Shown one piece after another: positions 37,601-50,600 of a stretch of 64,000 bases of DNA. The notes beneath the pieces were generated by a model. The model saw only the letters and a list, made by a program, of their open reading frames with translations, was not told where the DNA came from and searched no databases. Made by a program: the position numbers and the translations under genes. The stretch is from Platycnemis pennipes (taxonomy: Eukaryota; Arthropoda; Insecta; Odonata; Platycnemididae). Position 1 is the stretch's first letter; each line of letters opens with the position of its first letter. Location: the NCBI GenBank assembly GCA_933228895.1, contig OW121849.1:43246354-43310353 (forward strand), read 5' to 3'.

Positions 37601-39825
37601 AAACCCACAAGCGAGAGCCGTCGCATTACGGAGTGCTCAGGGACAACACAATTTTCCATTACGCGGGGCTCCTTGGAACTCAACGCGGACGTTATACAAA
37701 CGGGAGGCATAGTTAAAATCGCAAATGGACACCCTCCCCCCACCCACTCGGCCCTCTGCTTAAAGCAAAAGGTACACCTGAATTCGGTCAACAACATTTG
37801 CCGAGTGGAAACATCGAGATAAGCCCAAAACTAAATATAAGCGTATTAATACAGTGACAGAAAAAAGTCGACAACAGGGCGACGGTAAATTGGGCGTAAA
37901 AACATGAGCGATATGAAATTGAAGGCCCATATAAATGAGGTGCATTTTAGGGTGCACGAAATTGAAATTTTAACGGAGAAAATGGAATTAATATCACAAA
38001 GCAAAGCAAGCTATGCACCAGAATCCAGTTAAGCACAATGCAAATAGAGGTTAAGGCAGATGTTTATTTTGAACACAGCAAAACCAATTAACATTTAAAC
38101 GAAACATTAATTTACTCCTACCCTACCATGACACAGCTGAAAAAAATTATTCGTGCTTTTTTTATAATTGAATGTTTTTCTTTATTCATCCGTTTAATAG
38201 TTTTTAACATTATTTTAAAACTGGTTAAAAAACAAGGTCAAATAAACGTGAACTAAGATGACGTGTAATTTAGATTGCACTGTTGTACTCTTTTTAGTCT
38301 CTCTTCCGCTTCCGAAAATTATCAATTTAAGAAGAACCTAGAGAGTATATCGAAATTTTGAATTACGCCACAAAAGCCAAAAAAGAGCTAAGAGAGATAT
38401 TGGAAATATCGAAATGAAAATTTGTAAAAAAAATTGGATTCTATTATCGAGAACAAGTGCTCTCATTTAGTAAGTGTCGGCAACAAGAACACCTTTCTGA
38501 CAACCTCAGACAATATATGACGCTGGCCTGCAAAAATACTTCAAAATACCTCATTAGATATCCCTAAGAAATTTCTATACGGCATTTATCCGATCAGAAT
38601 TCATCAATCAAAAGGAAAAGTGGATATATTTAAACTCAGGTGAGTAGGATATCTCACATCTATCACATCAACGCAAATTCTCTAATAGCAATCAAAAGGA
38701 AAAAGTATTCGTAAAGACAATAAAGTCTTTATCCTGACTAAAAACGTTTTACGATATCTAATTTTTCCTTGCGTTACCCCATGGGCGGTAGGTTTCAACT
38801 ATTCCACTTTTTTCACTTCTTTGACGAACTGGGACGAGTACAAAGGAGGAGGGATGGGATAGTCAACCGAAAGAGGGAAAATAGTCTTGCCACCAACCAC
38901 CTAAACCTAACCCCACGAGTCCATTCCCTAAATTATCCACGCTACATGCCGTCGAACAAGTGCCACGGATGAGAAAAAGAAGAGGTGGATAGCGTCGAGG
39001 GACGTCCAGGACAATGAACGCAAGCGGGAGGATGGGAAGAGCTAGCCACAGGCTCCGAAGCCGAGGAGGAATCCGACGGAACACAGAGAACTGTTTGGGT
39101 GGCCACCCACGGGGAGATCGAGGGAGGGAGGACTAAATGGTTGGGTACCGCCCCCAGGAGGCGTGGGATCATATAGTTCCGTGTACGGTGGCCCTTACCA
39201 GCCAATCCCTTGGGTGGTCTCAATGATACTTCTCACCGTGTTTATTGCAGCAGAATCTATCTGAACACCGATGGGAAAACGGGGAAAAAATCGAATGATT
39301 CAGAATTCGAATTCAAAAAACATGAAGACGTAGATAAGGATGGGAAGTTACCACGGTTAAAACGGGCGACAGGTTTCCAAAGACTGCTACAGACGGAAAG
39401 AAGTCAGGAGAGTGAGGACGAAGGACATGAGGATTTCGAATGGAAGAGTGGTATCAAATCTGAAGAATGAAATTGTACAAAGGAAGGAGCAATCAAGGAA
39501 AATAGGTGAGAAGCAAAGCAGAGGGTAGGTACTTCATCAAAATCAAACCTAACGGGTAGAAATACCTACGTATGGGCGAGACAATGACGCCAAGACATTG
39601 AAATTGATTGGTAAAATAAAAGTAGAACTGTAAGAAGTTATTTCATTTTTGCAATAAATAACTGGCAGAATACCAAATAGTGGTTTGGCTCAAGGAAGAA
39701 ATTTTGAATCAACCCGCGCCGATCAAATCAAATACCACATTGCTAGTCGATCAGAAATAACTGGAAAGGGAGATTAACTACCATTTCGTTATGCATTGCT
39801 TCAAAGGAAAGTCAGGTCGTTTTGG
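34606..39825. other. Intergenic DNA, no gene recognised
   Basis: A TATA-like GGATATAAAAGGGG at about 34991-35004 lies in a GC-rich block. A (TG)7 run lies at 35203-35216. Minus-strand frames at 35452-35835 and 37327-37797 are open for 127 and 156 codons without a recognisable domain. AT-rich DNA fills 35840-38780. Confidence 0.45.
39210..39470 (+). other. Possible coding exon, unrecognised
   Basis: The frame follows TTTATTGCAG, a good splice acceptor ending at about 39249. It encodes a highly charged peptide (for example RLLQTERSQESEDEGHEDFE) up to a stop at 39468-39470. The composition is less skewed than in the purine blocks. A terminal exon of an unknown acidic/basic nuclear-type protein is possible. 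A chance frame is at least as likely. Confidence 0.2.
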
Positions 39826-39940
39826 GCCGCGGTAAACAGGTCGGTGAAGTATCGGCCTTGCAATAAACAGGTCGCAGATTCGGATTCCGTCTGGGATATA
39901 AATACAATGTTTTCTTGAGAACTTGGTTTATATTATGATT
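39826..39940 (+). repeat. Degenerate tRNA-derived SINE
   Basis: GGGCCGCGGTAAACAGGTCG and AGATTCGGATTCCGTCTGGG (about 39877-39896) resemble a mutated tRNA-like head with box B. The following GATATAAATACAATGTTTTC parallels the text after box B in the SINE at 34436 (GGATATGAATGATGTGTTTG), so the two may be related. Confidence 0.4.
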
Positions 39941-42900
39941 TTAGAATTAATTAGCGCGACGAACCTCAGCATCTGAAGTATATAAATTCAATTCATCCCC
40001 TAAAAATTCAGGCCGGCATTCTCGAAAACGGAATCATTTAACCAAGCACAAAGCTTGCTACGGATTACTCCGAGAAGAATAAGTCTTTGCATGAACTTCA
40101 AGCGTCAATTCTTAATGCTTTTCAAATATCGCCGGAAGGCATCACTTTAGGGCAAATTGCCTAGGAGTTCGGCATCATTAGGGGACGAAATCGACAAATG
40201 TTTAATAATGGCATTAAGTTTTCGGTAGGTATAAAATATTAAGAGGCTAAACTGAAAGAAATTGGGTAAAATACTTACATTACACATATAATTATTTGAT
40301 TAAATATATACATGAAACATACATTTTAAATTCGCTCGGAAATTTCCAAATTCAGCATTTGAGAAACGATGCTTCCGTTAAGGACCAACAAGATCTGTCA
40401 TAAATGTCCGTACAACGACAACTGGCTACGAATATGAAATGTAAAACACAGTTTCCTCTCTGATAACATGTACAACGGCGCATAAAATATTATCCCCTAC
40501 GCAAGATTTTTCTTTAGTCACCACTATTTTCGGCAGTATGAGAAAAATAATCAGATCTTAAAACCCATTCCAACGAGTAACGACTCAAGTGCTAAGAGTT
40601 CGACTGAATTCATTTTCATAGAAGAAGACTAATTTTTTGTTCCAAATCTTTCACTGAGCATAACGAGAAAACAAGCGGTAAGGGTGAAAGGCTCGACGCA
40701 TGAAGACTTAACTCCGGACCCAGAAATTCGTTCATTGATATTGCTGGGCCTAATTTTTTTAAAGCTCTTTTCCACCCGGTCCCGTTCACCCCGAAAGACA
40801 CCAATTTGCAGCAATAGTCATCGATCACCGAGATCCAAAATGGAATCTGAAAATTTCCCCGAGAGGAAGAGGCCATTTCGTGCCGGGGGGGGGGGGGGGG
40901 GGGGAGGGAAAGGGAGGGAGAGAGAGGGCGACAGACCTCCTCCCCCCCAGTAGGGGAATCCTTCACTGCCACCGTCCGTCCTTAATACCCACGTCCTTTC
41001 CCTCTAATTAAAGTGCTTTAGCGGTGGGTGGGGTGAGGGGAGAGGCTCACCCCGGGCCGTATCTTCATTTCACGGGGATACCTTGCCAAACTATTACACA
41101 ACCTCGATTTTCGACATTGAATAGCACCAATTCGAGGCTCGGTTCACTGGGAGGAGAATAATAGGTATGAAAGAGCGGGCACAGCCGACGGAACGGGCCA
41201 CGTGAAAGAGGCTCAAAAATAGCCTCTGTCCCCATAGCAAGACACGGCATTATATTCCACTCGTTGTTCACCCACCATAGTGATGACGGAGCAGATTCGG
41301 TAGCGACGAACAACCGCACTCGAAAATCCTATTAAGCGCAATGAAATGGATTAAAGTTGACCAACGGCAATTTTTGAATTGAGGAACAAAAAGAAACAAT
41401 TTTCTCTGAAAAAATTAGGAGAATAATGCAACGATTTCGGTAAGATTTCTATCTCCATTAGTCTTTCACTCTGAAAACAGCTTCATTTTAAATGCTCGAG
41501 GCGAATTTTTCCTCGTCCTTTCAACTCTACATCTCCTCAAGCATCCTCATTCATCCCTAGGATTACTCGTGGGTTTCTTTCCTTAAATGTCACCATTTGC
41601 CACGCTATAACCATTCCGTTAAAAGGTGTGTCCAATCCTACAGGTTCTCTGTCTCCATTTGCTAATTCGAGCCGATTTCCCTAATCTTTCCTCCCTTAAA
41701 TTTGCTCGTTTCTTTCACATCACACCATTCTTTTTTCCATCTCCTCAATCTAAACCACGTTTCGTCGACTCGTATTTCACTCTCATTTTCCACATTGATG
41801 CAGGTAAGACGCTCGTAAAAATACAAAGCCAGGTTCTCAAATCAGGTTAAGTATCTGTGATGCATGTAGATGACAATTCTTATTTCAATGAAAGAGAGAT
41901 CAAATCAAGTCACGCAAAGTTAGGTGGTCCTGACTAGGAGACTCCAACAATTATTTCCATCCGTACAAACGAACGAAAATTTACTTTGCGTTCATTTACA
42001 ATATTTTACATGGCAAGCCGACCAGGTTAAACTGCGTTGGGCAACTGATTGTGAGAGCTGATCTGGGATTAGATCCCGAGAGTTCTTCAAGGATGCGTCC
42101 CGATAAATCCAAGCCGAGTGAATTTCTGGGACGCAGACCTTGCAGGGCGGCACATGACAGCAACTGTGTTCCTGATGTGTGGATTTCTAATGCCCTTGTG
42201 CAAAGTACTTGATGGCCCGACTTGTATTTCTTTTTAAGAAATCCATAATGAGTATTTGCTCGTAACTTGGTGGGTAATCTCTCATTCCCGTCATTTCTGA
42301 TAGACGAGCAGTAAGAAATTTGATTTGATCGTCGACGGTTGTTTCGAAATGTGTTCCGCAATCCAAAGAGTTTAAAATTAATGTTTGGTATTCTACCCGT
42401 TATTAATTGCAAAAAGGAAATGGTTTTTAATGTACAGTTTTACAGTAATTAAGTTTTAATTTTCCATACGATTTCAACGCCTTAGCGTCGCTGTCCTTTC
42501 CATACATCGGTATTTCAGGGCGTTAGGTTGGATTCTGATGGAGTATTTGTGCTATGCTTTACTTCTCTACGGAAAACTGTTCTCAAATCGAAGCGGTAGA
42601 TAACTGGGATGGATGCAACTGGCTGCCTCTCTGATGGAAGTCACGCAGTTAAAGACTCGATCCGGTCTCTGAGCCGTCGAAAAGCACTTGGAGTGCTAGT
42701 TGGCGCCGGGAACATGAGAGAGAAAGAGGACAGACGCCAGTCCGGATCGGGCGAGCCCTTGACCGAGCAAAAATTCCGACTGCGACGGGCTCGGAAGCGG
42801 ATCGCCACAAGCACGAAAACACGCTGCGAGGCACGCGAAAGATGGAAAGGGGATGCGACACGCGATGAGACGCTAAGCACAGAGGAGGGACACGGGACTC

Positions 42901-45900
42901 GCGAAAAAGAGAGGGAAGGAGGCAATGTCAGGAGGAGGGTGGGAGAGAGAAGGGAGTGGTGGGCAGCTGAGAGAGAGGGGGGGGGGTGAGAAAGGGTGGA
43001 ATTCGGGAGAGGGCCCGGGATTAAAGCCTGGGAATGTAAGAGGAGGGAGTGCGTGGGGTGGGACATCAAAGTGGAGAGGGAATGCGTGCGCGGCGGACGG
43101 GGAAGGAGGGGGGAGGGGGGGTTTGGAAGAGTTGGCCGCGTGAACGATACCGCAGCGCAGGGTCTGTTCCCGATGTTCAGACCGATATCCCCGAGTGACA
43201 TCGATCATCCGCGTAGATCGATGCATACCTCGGGAAGCGAGATAAGAGGTAAATGGGAGGAATACTTACGAAGACACGTCATCTGGACGTGAAGAATTAG
43301 TATTTTTTCTAGGCTCGACTGATGACGAGCGACCGGATTCAGCTAAGCAACCAAACCAACTCTGATGCCGAAACTAAATTTTATAAACGTTTGTAATAGA
43401 ATAATTCACACTGAAGTCTTAATTCTGAAATGTACGACTCGAGTGAAAAATACGCGCATTAAATTATACGAAAGTGGAAATATAAAGCGATAAATATAAA
43501 TTAACTAACACTAATTTTTGGGACGAATATTTTATTTTGAAGACTCAATATAATCCACCTTTTTTCCATCGCCGCCGATCAAAATTGTAAACCAAGCACC
43601 CTTTAGGAGGCCGAAATTAAGGGATAGGGTAGATAGCAGATGCAACCCTATCGGCCTTTTCATCACAATCAATGCATCAAACGCCTGCATCCATCCTGCA
43701 CCCTGCCACCTAGGGAGTGAATGTGGCGGGGAAGAACTATTAACATAAAAAACACACGAACAAGTTAATATCATTACCACGGTACCGAATGGATGCAAAT
43801 GCACGCGAATAAGAACGTTTCCAAAAGAACAAAGAAGTCATAATTGCTGTGACGGAAACTTGGCACACGATACTCCGATGCGATGCAGCTCACGGACACC
43901 AAACATCGATGCCTCGGCACTCAGCTGAGATATTTAATTTATACCACAGGGCCCAGTGGGAGTGCGGAAGGGTTAAGAGAGAGAGAGAAGAAGGGGATAT
44001 TTCGACAGGAAGGAATGAGGCAGAGGGCGAGAGAAAGGGAGAGAGAGAGTTTGGCAAGGACGCCGCAGATGAACGCGCGCTTGACCGATGACGAAGGAAA
44101 GGTGTGAGGGAGGAGGGAGGGGTGGGCGGGGGAGGACAAGAGAGAGGAGGAGAGGTTGAGTGGAAGGAGGGCCCTTGTGGCGGCCAGAGACGAGGGAGAT
44201 GAATGGGAGGGAGAAACAGAGAGAGAGAGATAGGAAGTGGAGGGAAAGGGAAAGGATGGGAGAGACAGAGGACACGATTTCCGCGACGCCCCTAAAATGG
44301 GGGACGCTCGCAAAAGGATCCGAATCCATTTTTGGGAGGGTCTGCCTTTGCGCGATGCTCTTTTTGGGCAGCGAGGGGACGGGGGAAGGTGGGGAAAAAT
44401 GGGAGGGGTCGACAACCCTTGCTGTACTTTATCAGGCGGGTAAAAGTCTTGCGCCCTCCCGTCTGATCCCTCCCATCCATAACGCCCGGGCCAGACCCGG
44501 GAATCCGACGGCCGCGATTGGCTCCCTACGCCAATCATGGGGGCGTGATTTCAAAATTTCAGGCATGCGATATATGTCAGAGGAATAAGGGGAGACAAAA
44601 GGGATCCTGAATGGTCCTCTTCGTCGTCTCCGAAGGATAGAGGGGAATTTTGACATGGAAATGGGCTTGTGAGGAAGAGAGAGGTGAGGACTTTAAGATG
44701 CCGCACGATTTTAATCAGGCGGTGAGGGGTGTATGCACATAGGACTGAGAATACACGCTTCACGTCTGGGATGCATTAAAATAACAAGCTGAAATGATAA
44801 AATATCGAATTACTTTCTTGTCTGCGGAAAGTGGGGATTGTTTTTAAATTAGAGCAGCACTAATCAGTGATTTCCCAATAGTTTACATACCCATATTATC
44901 CAACGCTTCTCTGAATCACTCATCTTCTATTCCACGGAAACAATCAAATTATGAGGATTATTTAAAAGACTAATGTATAATACCAGAGCAGTGAAAACTG
45001 CATCGTACGGGAAAGAATAAGCGAAGCTGAATGCCTAAAATGCCTTATCATTTTAAACTGAGACGAAGAAATACTTCTTTTTGCACGAAGTTTGCCATCA
45101 ATTTCTGAAATAACATTAGGAAAAAAATATTTTACTTAACTGTGGCTGAAATCCTTGTTAAATAAAATCCGACTTTTGGGCATCGTGATATCGGAAAGTG
45201 ACGAACAAATATTATCCACATCAGTAGTTTCTGAGGCTCTCATACTAATACCTAGTAATAATTTATTTTGTATTCATCAGAACAATGACCATCACCTGCA
45301 AAAGCGTACTGAAAAAGTGGATGACCGACGAAAGGAATGGTTCCCGCCACACAATATACCTCTGAAGGAATAGAAAAATATTATTCAAAGAAGAATCTTC
45401 GCGCCTGAATTTTTTTTGTTCAGCAATTACTCCACGTGCAATACGCGTTTTAACGCCATTGGAAGCTGACGTAGCGGCTTTGACAAGTACTCATTGAACC
45501 GACCGATATTATACATATAAACAACTCATAAATGGGGTTATTAGCGCGACTTTGGAAGGATTTTTTCCGAGAAACGACGAAAAAATCCCTTCTTAAAACG
45601 GCGTCCGTCAATCAGTCCAACAGAGTTACTACCCATGTGTCGACGGAAGAGCATTGAACCATTTTAATGGGTCAAGGGGAAGTGGCCTGGGCTTGGCATC
45701 ATGGTGACGAAGCGCCGATGAATTGCTGGGGGGGAGGGGGGAAACGTTTCGCCGAAACGGCCGTTCGGCTCCCGTGGCTTCCATTGTAGCCTTGTCTGGT
45801 GAACTTGTACTATGCTTTGGAGGACGGAGGACTGACCCTGATGACTTAGAGCCTCCCTCTCACCCGAAGGGCATGATGGTAGGGGGGAAAGAGCGATGGA

Positions 45901-48900
45901 GAAAGCCGACTTTTTCCTTTTGCGTCCAGCGCGGAAAGTTATTGGGACCAGATGCTCACTACGTAAGGTCAAATGCCTCTGGAAGAATGCTTGGCATGAC
46001 AGAATTCGCGGGGCTAACGGCCTGCCATAGGCATCAATGCGTGAGGCCTTTGGCGTAATTGACACATTCCGGCCCATAACAAAATGGACACACGCAAATG
46101 TTTTAGAATTAGACAAATGATCCATCCTATGATCAATCTGTCCCATATCACGTGATATTGCTCAATTCACAAATCGAAACTCAGGAAGGGCCTCATTTCA
46201 TTGTTAAAATATTTCCAGATTTGAAACCATAAGAAATACGTATATGTGTACTGAATAAGACATTATTGAGAGATCAATATGACAATCTTGATGCTAAGAT
46301 AAAACGGATATAGAGGAATGGCACATATTTGCCTTTTTAGCCAAGTCGATGGAATCAAAGATTCGGACTATCAAAAAAACTGTCTCGTTACTTTCCGAAA
46401 CTACTTTAGATAAATGCAAAAAAATGACATCATTTATTAACGAAACATTGAATCACGACTATGCCCAAATTTGCGATAATTTATTGTAGAAATGTAGTAA
46501 TTGTTAAGGAAATTAACATCACTCATAAAATGAGAGTAATTTTTCCTCCATGGGGAATAAAATTCTGCATCGGAAGTTATCGATAATATCAATTATTCTT
46601 ACGGATACAAAGGGCACACAACTACTGCTCTTGATTTATTACTTCCCACACTCAACAAACACTACGGAGGCGCTTTTCTTGATTAGTGTTTTTTTAATGG
46701 TGCGGGCTTCGTTATTTTCCAGAGCAGTAATGATAGCCCCTTGGAAAAAAAGGACTTCAAGTATGCAGTAATTGGATGTAATCACCATTCCCTTCGGGGA
46801 CCAAGCCCACACAAAGAGCAATCGCTTCCGACGAGAAACGGATGCATTAACGACGACAATTGGAGAGTAATTGTAAGAGGGATGTTATTAACGTGGAAGA
46901 TTAAAACTTAATGCGGATTTTTTCCCCACTATTGGTTCGTTTATCAGGTATCTACGACGAGTCGAACTCGGGAGTCATAATTAGGAAGACCTGAAATTTA
47001 TAGTTATTTCATTGCTGCTTAAGGGTAAAAGAGAAAAGAAATTGACCAATCACCAGGTAACAAGCATTGAGTACTGCCGACATTGAAGAGGAAAAAATCC
47101 CAAGGACATCACGTAAACGAGTGAGAAACATTCTATACCGGCAACGTTTTTCAACCCCTAATTTAATATCTTCTGCTGCTAATAATAGAGGAAATTCCTC
47201 GTGTTATACTTAAACGGAGAAGCCGCCTTCCATGACGGATGAAATCCGGCCCACACAACCACGGGAAATTCATTAAAAGAGAGACGAGAAATATTCGGAA
47301 CAGACATCACGCATGGCATTGGGGAAATTGTTTCAATCTTGAGTGCCAGAGATAGGAATTCTGAGAATCTTACGTTTGTCTTCCGAGTTCTTTTTGAATT
47401 TTCCTTTGCCCAACAAAAATTAAATGCATCTTCAATTTTCAACCAAGACAACTAATATATTAGAACCTTTGTAATCTGAAGACATACATATTAGTAGGAA
47501 TGTAAGACATTAAAAGAATTATGAAGACGGTTGGTAATGTGCGTCCAAAAAAATGTGGAGCCATTTCAATAAATTTACATTAACAGGGGTAAGGATTTAT
47601 TCTCACATTTCAGCTGAGCGTTTATAAAAATAGAACATTCCTAATATTATAAAAAGACGTCGAGTTTTTTGTTAGCCCAAGATGGAAAAAAGCATATTGC
47701 TACGCATCCTTAATTATCATTTATGGAAAATAAGCTCAATGAATATAGATTCTCGATATAAAGAGATTATGTATCAAATAGCGATAAATTCAAGCCACTC
47801 ATTCGGAGAAGTAGAGTTACGTTATACATTAGAATTAGCTGGATAGAATAACATTCACTACCAAATCAGTCAATATACACATAAAAGGGTCTTAGAAGTC
47901 CGTTGTGCCTAATTTTGCAATTTGAGAGCAATTGCGGCTCGTTCGCCGTTTCAAGTTGCCCTCCGTATCAAAGCCGGGCATTAAGCCATGCCCAGCTAAG
48001 CTTAACGTGCAACAAGACGGTGGCGAAGAGGGATCAATCGGACTCCATTGAAGCGATGAAAATAATAAGCGGTCCACCAACAGGGGCGCGTTTGAAGAGG
48101 AAAAACACCACTCTCCCGCAACGAGAGCCCAGCACGGTGGAGTGGATGGGGAACCGTGTACCGTGCCGACCTGCACTGCCTTTGACATCACAAACAAACC
48201 CCTCTTGGTTTGCGTTCCGACCTCGGAACGCGGAATGAACACACGAGGACAAGAGGTGGGGAAGGAGCGGAGGAGGGACGAAGGGTAGGAATTATTTACC
48301 ACTCACTCGACCAATGAATTAGGCTCCGATTCCATTGTGTGTGTGTGTGAATGCCGGAGTTCGTGTGCGTTTCAGGACCTCGATCAACGCGACGAGACCT
48401 CCCACAGGATAACCCCACGAAACTGGTGGCACCGATGAACAAGGGGCAGACCGACGACACGCACGGCATGCCCTCTGCCCTTCCGATAAAGCGCGATAAA
48501 TAGCCGGCGATCCGACCTACGAGGGAGGGGGTACGAACTGTGAGGGCGTAGGGAACGGGGAAGTTCCCTACGCACCTATAACCCACACACAAACAAAAGC
48601 ATTCTCGGCTTTGGAGACGATGAAAACAAACATCATTCCAGAGTGAAAACACTGCGGGAGGGGGTTAGGCTAAAGCGTAGTCAACACAAAGGCATCGGGG
48701 GAAAGCATTGAAAAATTCACCTCGACGTTCGGAAGAAAGGGATAATCAGTTATCATTCGCGGACACAAAACCGCTTTCCCTCCTACCGGACCCCTCGGTC
48801 ACCCTGGCCCCTAAAGTACCATATTTCGTCAACTCCCGCTCGCTTTTCTCGCGTGTTCGATCACAATGGTGGCCGTAGAAAAATTACCAGTGAAACACGA

Positions 48901-50548
48901 GTGCGATTCAGGCCTCCGAGTCCAATGTCCGCAGAATGGTTCCAATAACGATTCACGGTCAACAAGGAAGATGTCACAATTTCCAAAAATATTGAATGCG
49001 CTCAGAAATAAATGGGTTCTCCATACAATGAGACACGAAACGAAGCAAGTCATGACGCTATATGCATTAATTTCTCTTTATTCTGGCTGTGTTCCGTTCC
49101 CAGCGCACTCTTGAAAGGTTACATGATATTTAAAAAGTACAAAATCAATCAATAATAATACTTAAAATTTCTAAACAATAAAAAAAATATTGGAACCTTT
49201 CCAGCGAGTACGCATCATCTCTGGAAATACTTACAATAAGACATAATTAGCATAGTTTTCAGCCAACCGCTACAACACTTTCATGCATATTTTATACTAC
49301 ATACTTCACAGCTGCGTGTTATAAGTTGTTCAAGGCACCAGCCTTGTATTTTTTTTACAAAAGGAGGATTATTTCAGAATACGTAAATAATTTTTTTAGC
49401 TAAAAGAGTAATTTTCTTTCAGGAAGAATATGACCCAAATACGCCACTTTCGGTAGCTCCTACTTAAGATTAATTTTCCACCGCATTCTAGTACACCCCA
49501 ACTCACTCTTTGTCTGATAGCGGCCACATTTCTCCGTCTTCACGTCTTCAACTGATTCTCATATCTCATTCGGAGTTTACTGCAGAGTTTTTTCCCTCAG
49601 ACTTTTTCCACTTTAGTCCTCAAGGAAAATGTCGTGATTCAAAATATATAGTACGATTTTATTTCTTACCGTTTCCATAAAAGTCTAAATTTTGCTCACT
49701 CTTTAAGGAAGCTCCACTTTATCAACTCTACACTCATATTTCATCACCATCATTCCCAATCAAACGTAAACACCAATCGTGATGGGAACATCTAAAATTA
49801 ATTTTTGGCTAACATTTAAGGTGGATAGCACGAGCAAAGTCCAAAGCAATTGTTAGATTGGTCTTGGGAAATCGAGGCCTGTGTGGGTTACGTCCTCATT
49901 TAAGTGCCATGTTTCGCCACCGTCTGTGGAAACCACAGATAGCCTTCCTTTGCAGAACACGTGGCAAACCTGGTTGCTGGTATTAAGTGCCCAGAGACGA
50001 TTATTAACACTGCGATGATGTAATGTAATTCCGCGCAATTGCAGAAGAAAGAGAATTGAAAGACAATGGGCAGTGGAAGTTGGAGACTTTTGGACCGCGG
50101 TTTTGACGCAGTCTGGCGCAAAACTCACTCCTGCAAGCCTAAAAGCGCGGTTTCCGCCCTTTCGCCAGCTTTAGCCAAAACCGCGAGTTAAACTTCGATC
50201 CACCCAAACTACCTTCGTTATTTATTAACGTTCATTTTCATGTGCATAAAAAAATCATTCCTCAAAAAGTTTCATCCTTCGCTCAGCATTGTAACTTCCT
50301 GTTAAAAAGAACCCACATCCCATCCTGCTTGCCCAACATTCTCCTCTCCATCCCCGCCTTCAACAATACTTGCTACCGCTAATTATCTCAACCACCCTCA
50401 GCGACTCCTCATGCCCTACAGCAACACTCCTTCCCATATCATCAAGACTTTCTTCCTCTGCCTTCCATTCCGCCAATCCTATATTTTCCTCACCGAATTC
50501 CCCGCAGTATGGATCGAGAAGGGAGTTTCAATATTTGCGCGCGTCAAT
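39941..50548. other. Long intergenic stretch, no gene recognised
   Basis: GC-rich purine blocks (40850-40960, 42600-43150, 43960-44460) hold runs of G, including G20 at 40885-40904 and G10 at 42977-42986. Many frames overlap there on both strands, and I treat these as artefacts. A minus-strand frame at 41996-42412 (138 codons, outside the skewed blocks) has no domain that I recognise. A (TG)7 run lies at 48336-48349. AT-rich DNA elsewhere shows no feature. Confidence 0.45.
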
Positions 50549-50600
50549 GGAATTGAACCCCGGCAAGTGAAACGTTAAATATATCGACCATCCGGGGCAG
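50549..50600 (-). repeat. tRNA-like sequence (SINE head or tRNA pseudogene)
   Basis: On the minus strand GGTTCAATTCC (50549-50559 on the plus strand) is a perfect box B. CCCCGGATGGTCGATAT lies about 30 bases upstream in the position of box A. The acceptor arms do not pair clearly, so a functional tRNA is not supported. Confidence 0.45.

Noticed and set aside
42641..43201. 186-codon minus-strand frame and its plus-strand partners
   Set aside because: Same purine-tract artefact. All are low-complexity translations.
43939..44538. 199-codon minus-strand frame
   Set aside because: It is the Ser/Leu/Pro-rich complement of a GA-rich tract, with several other frames open at the same place.
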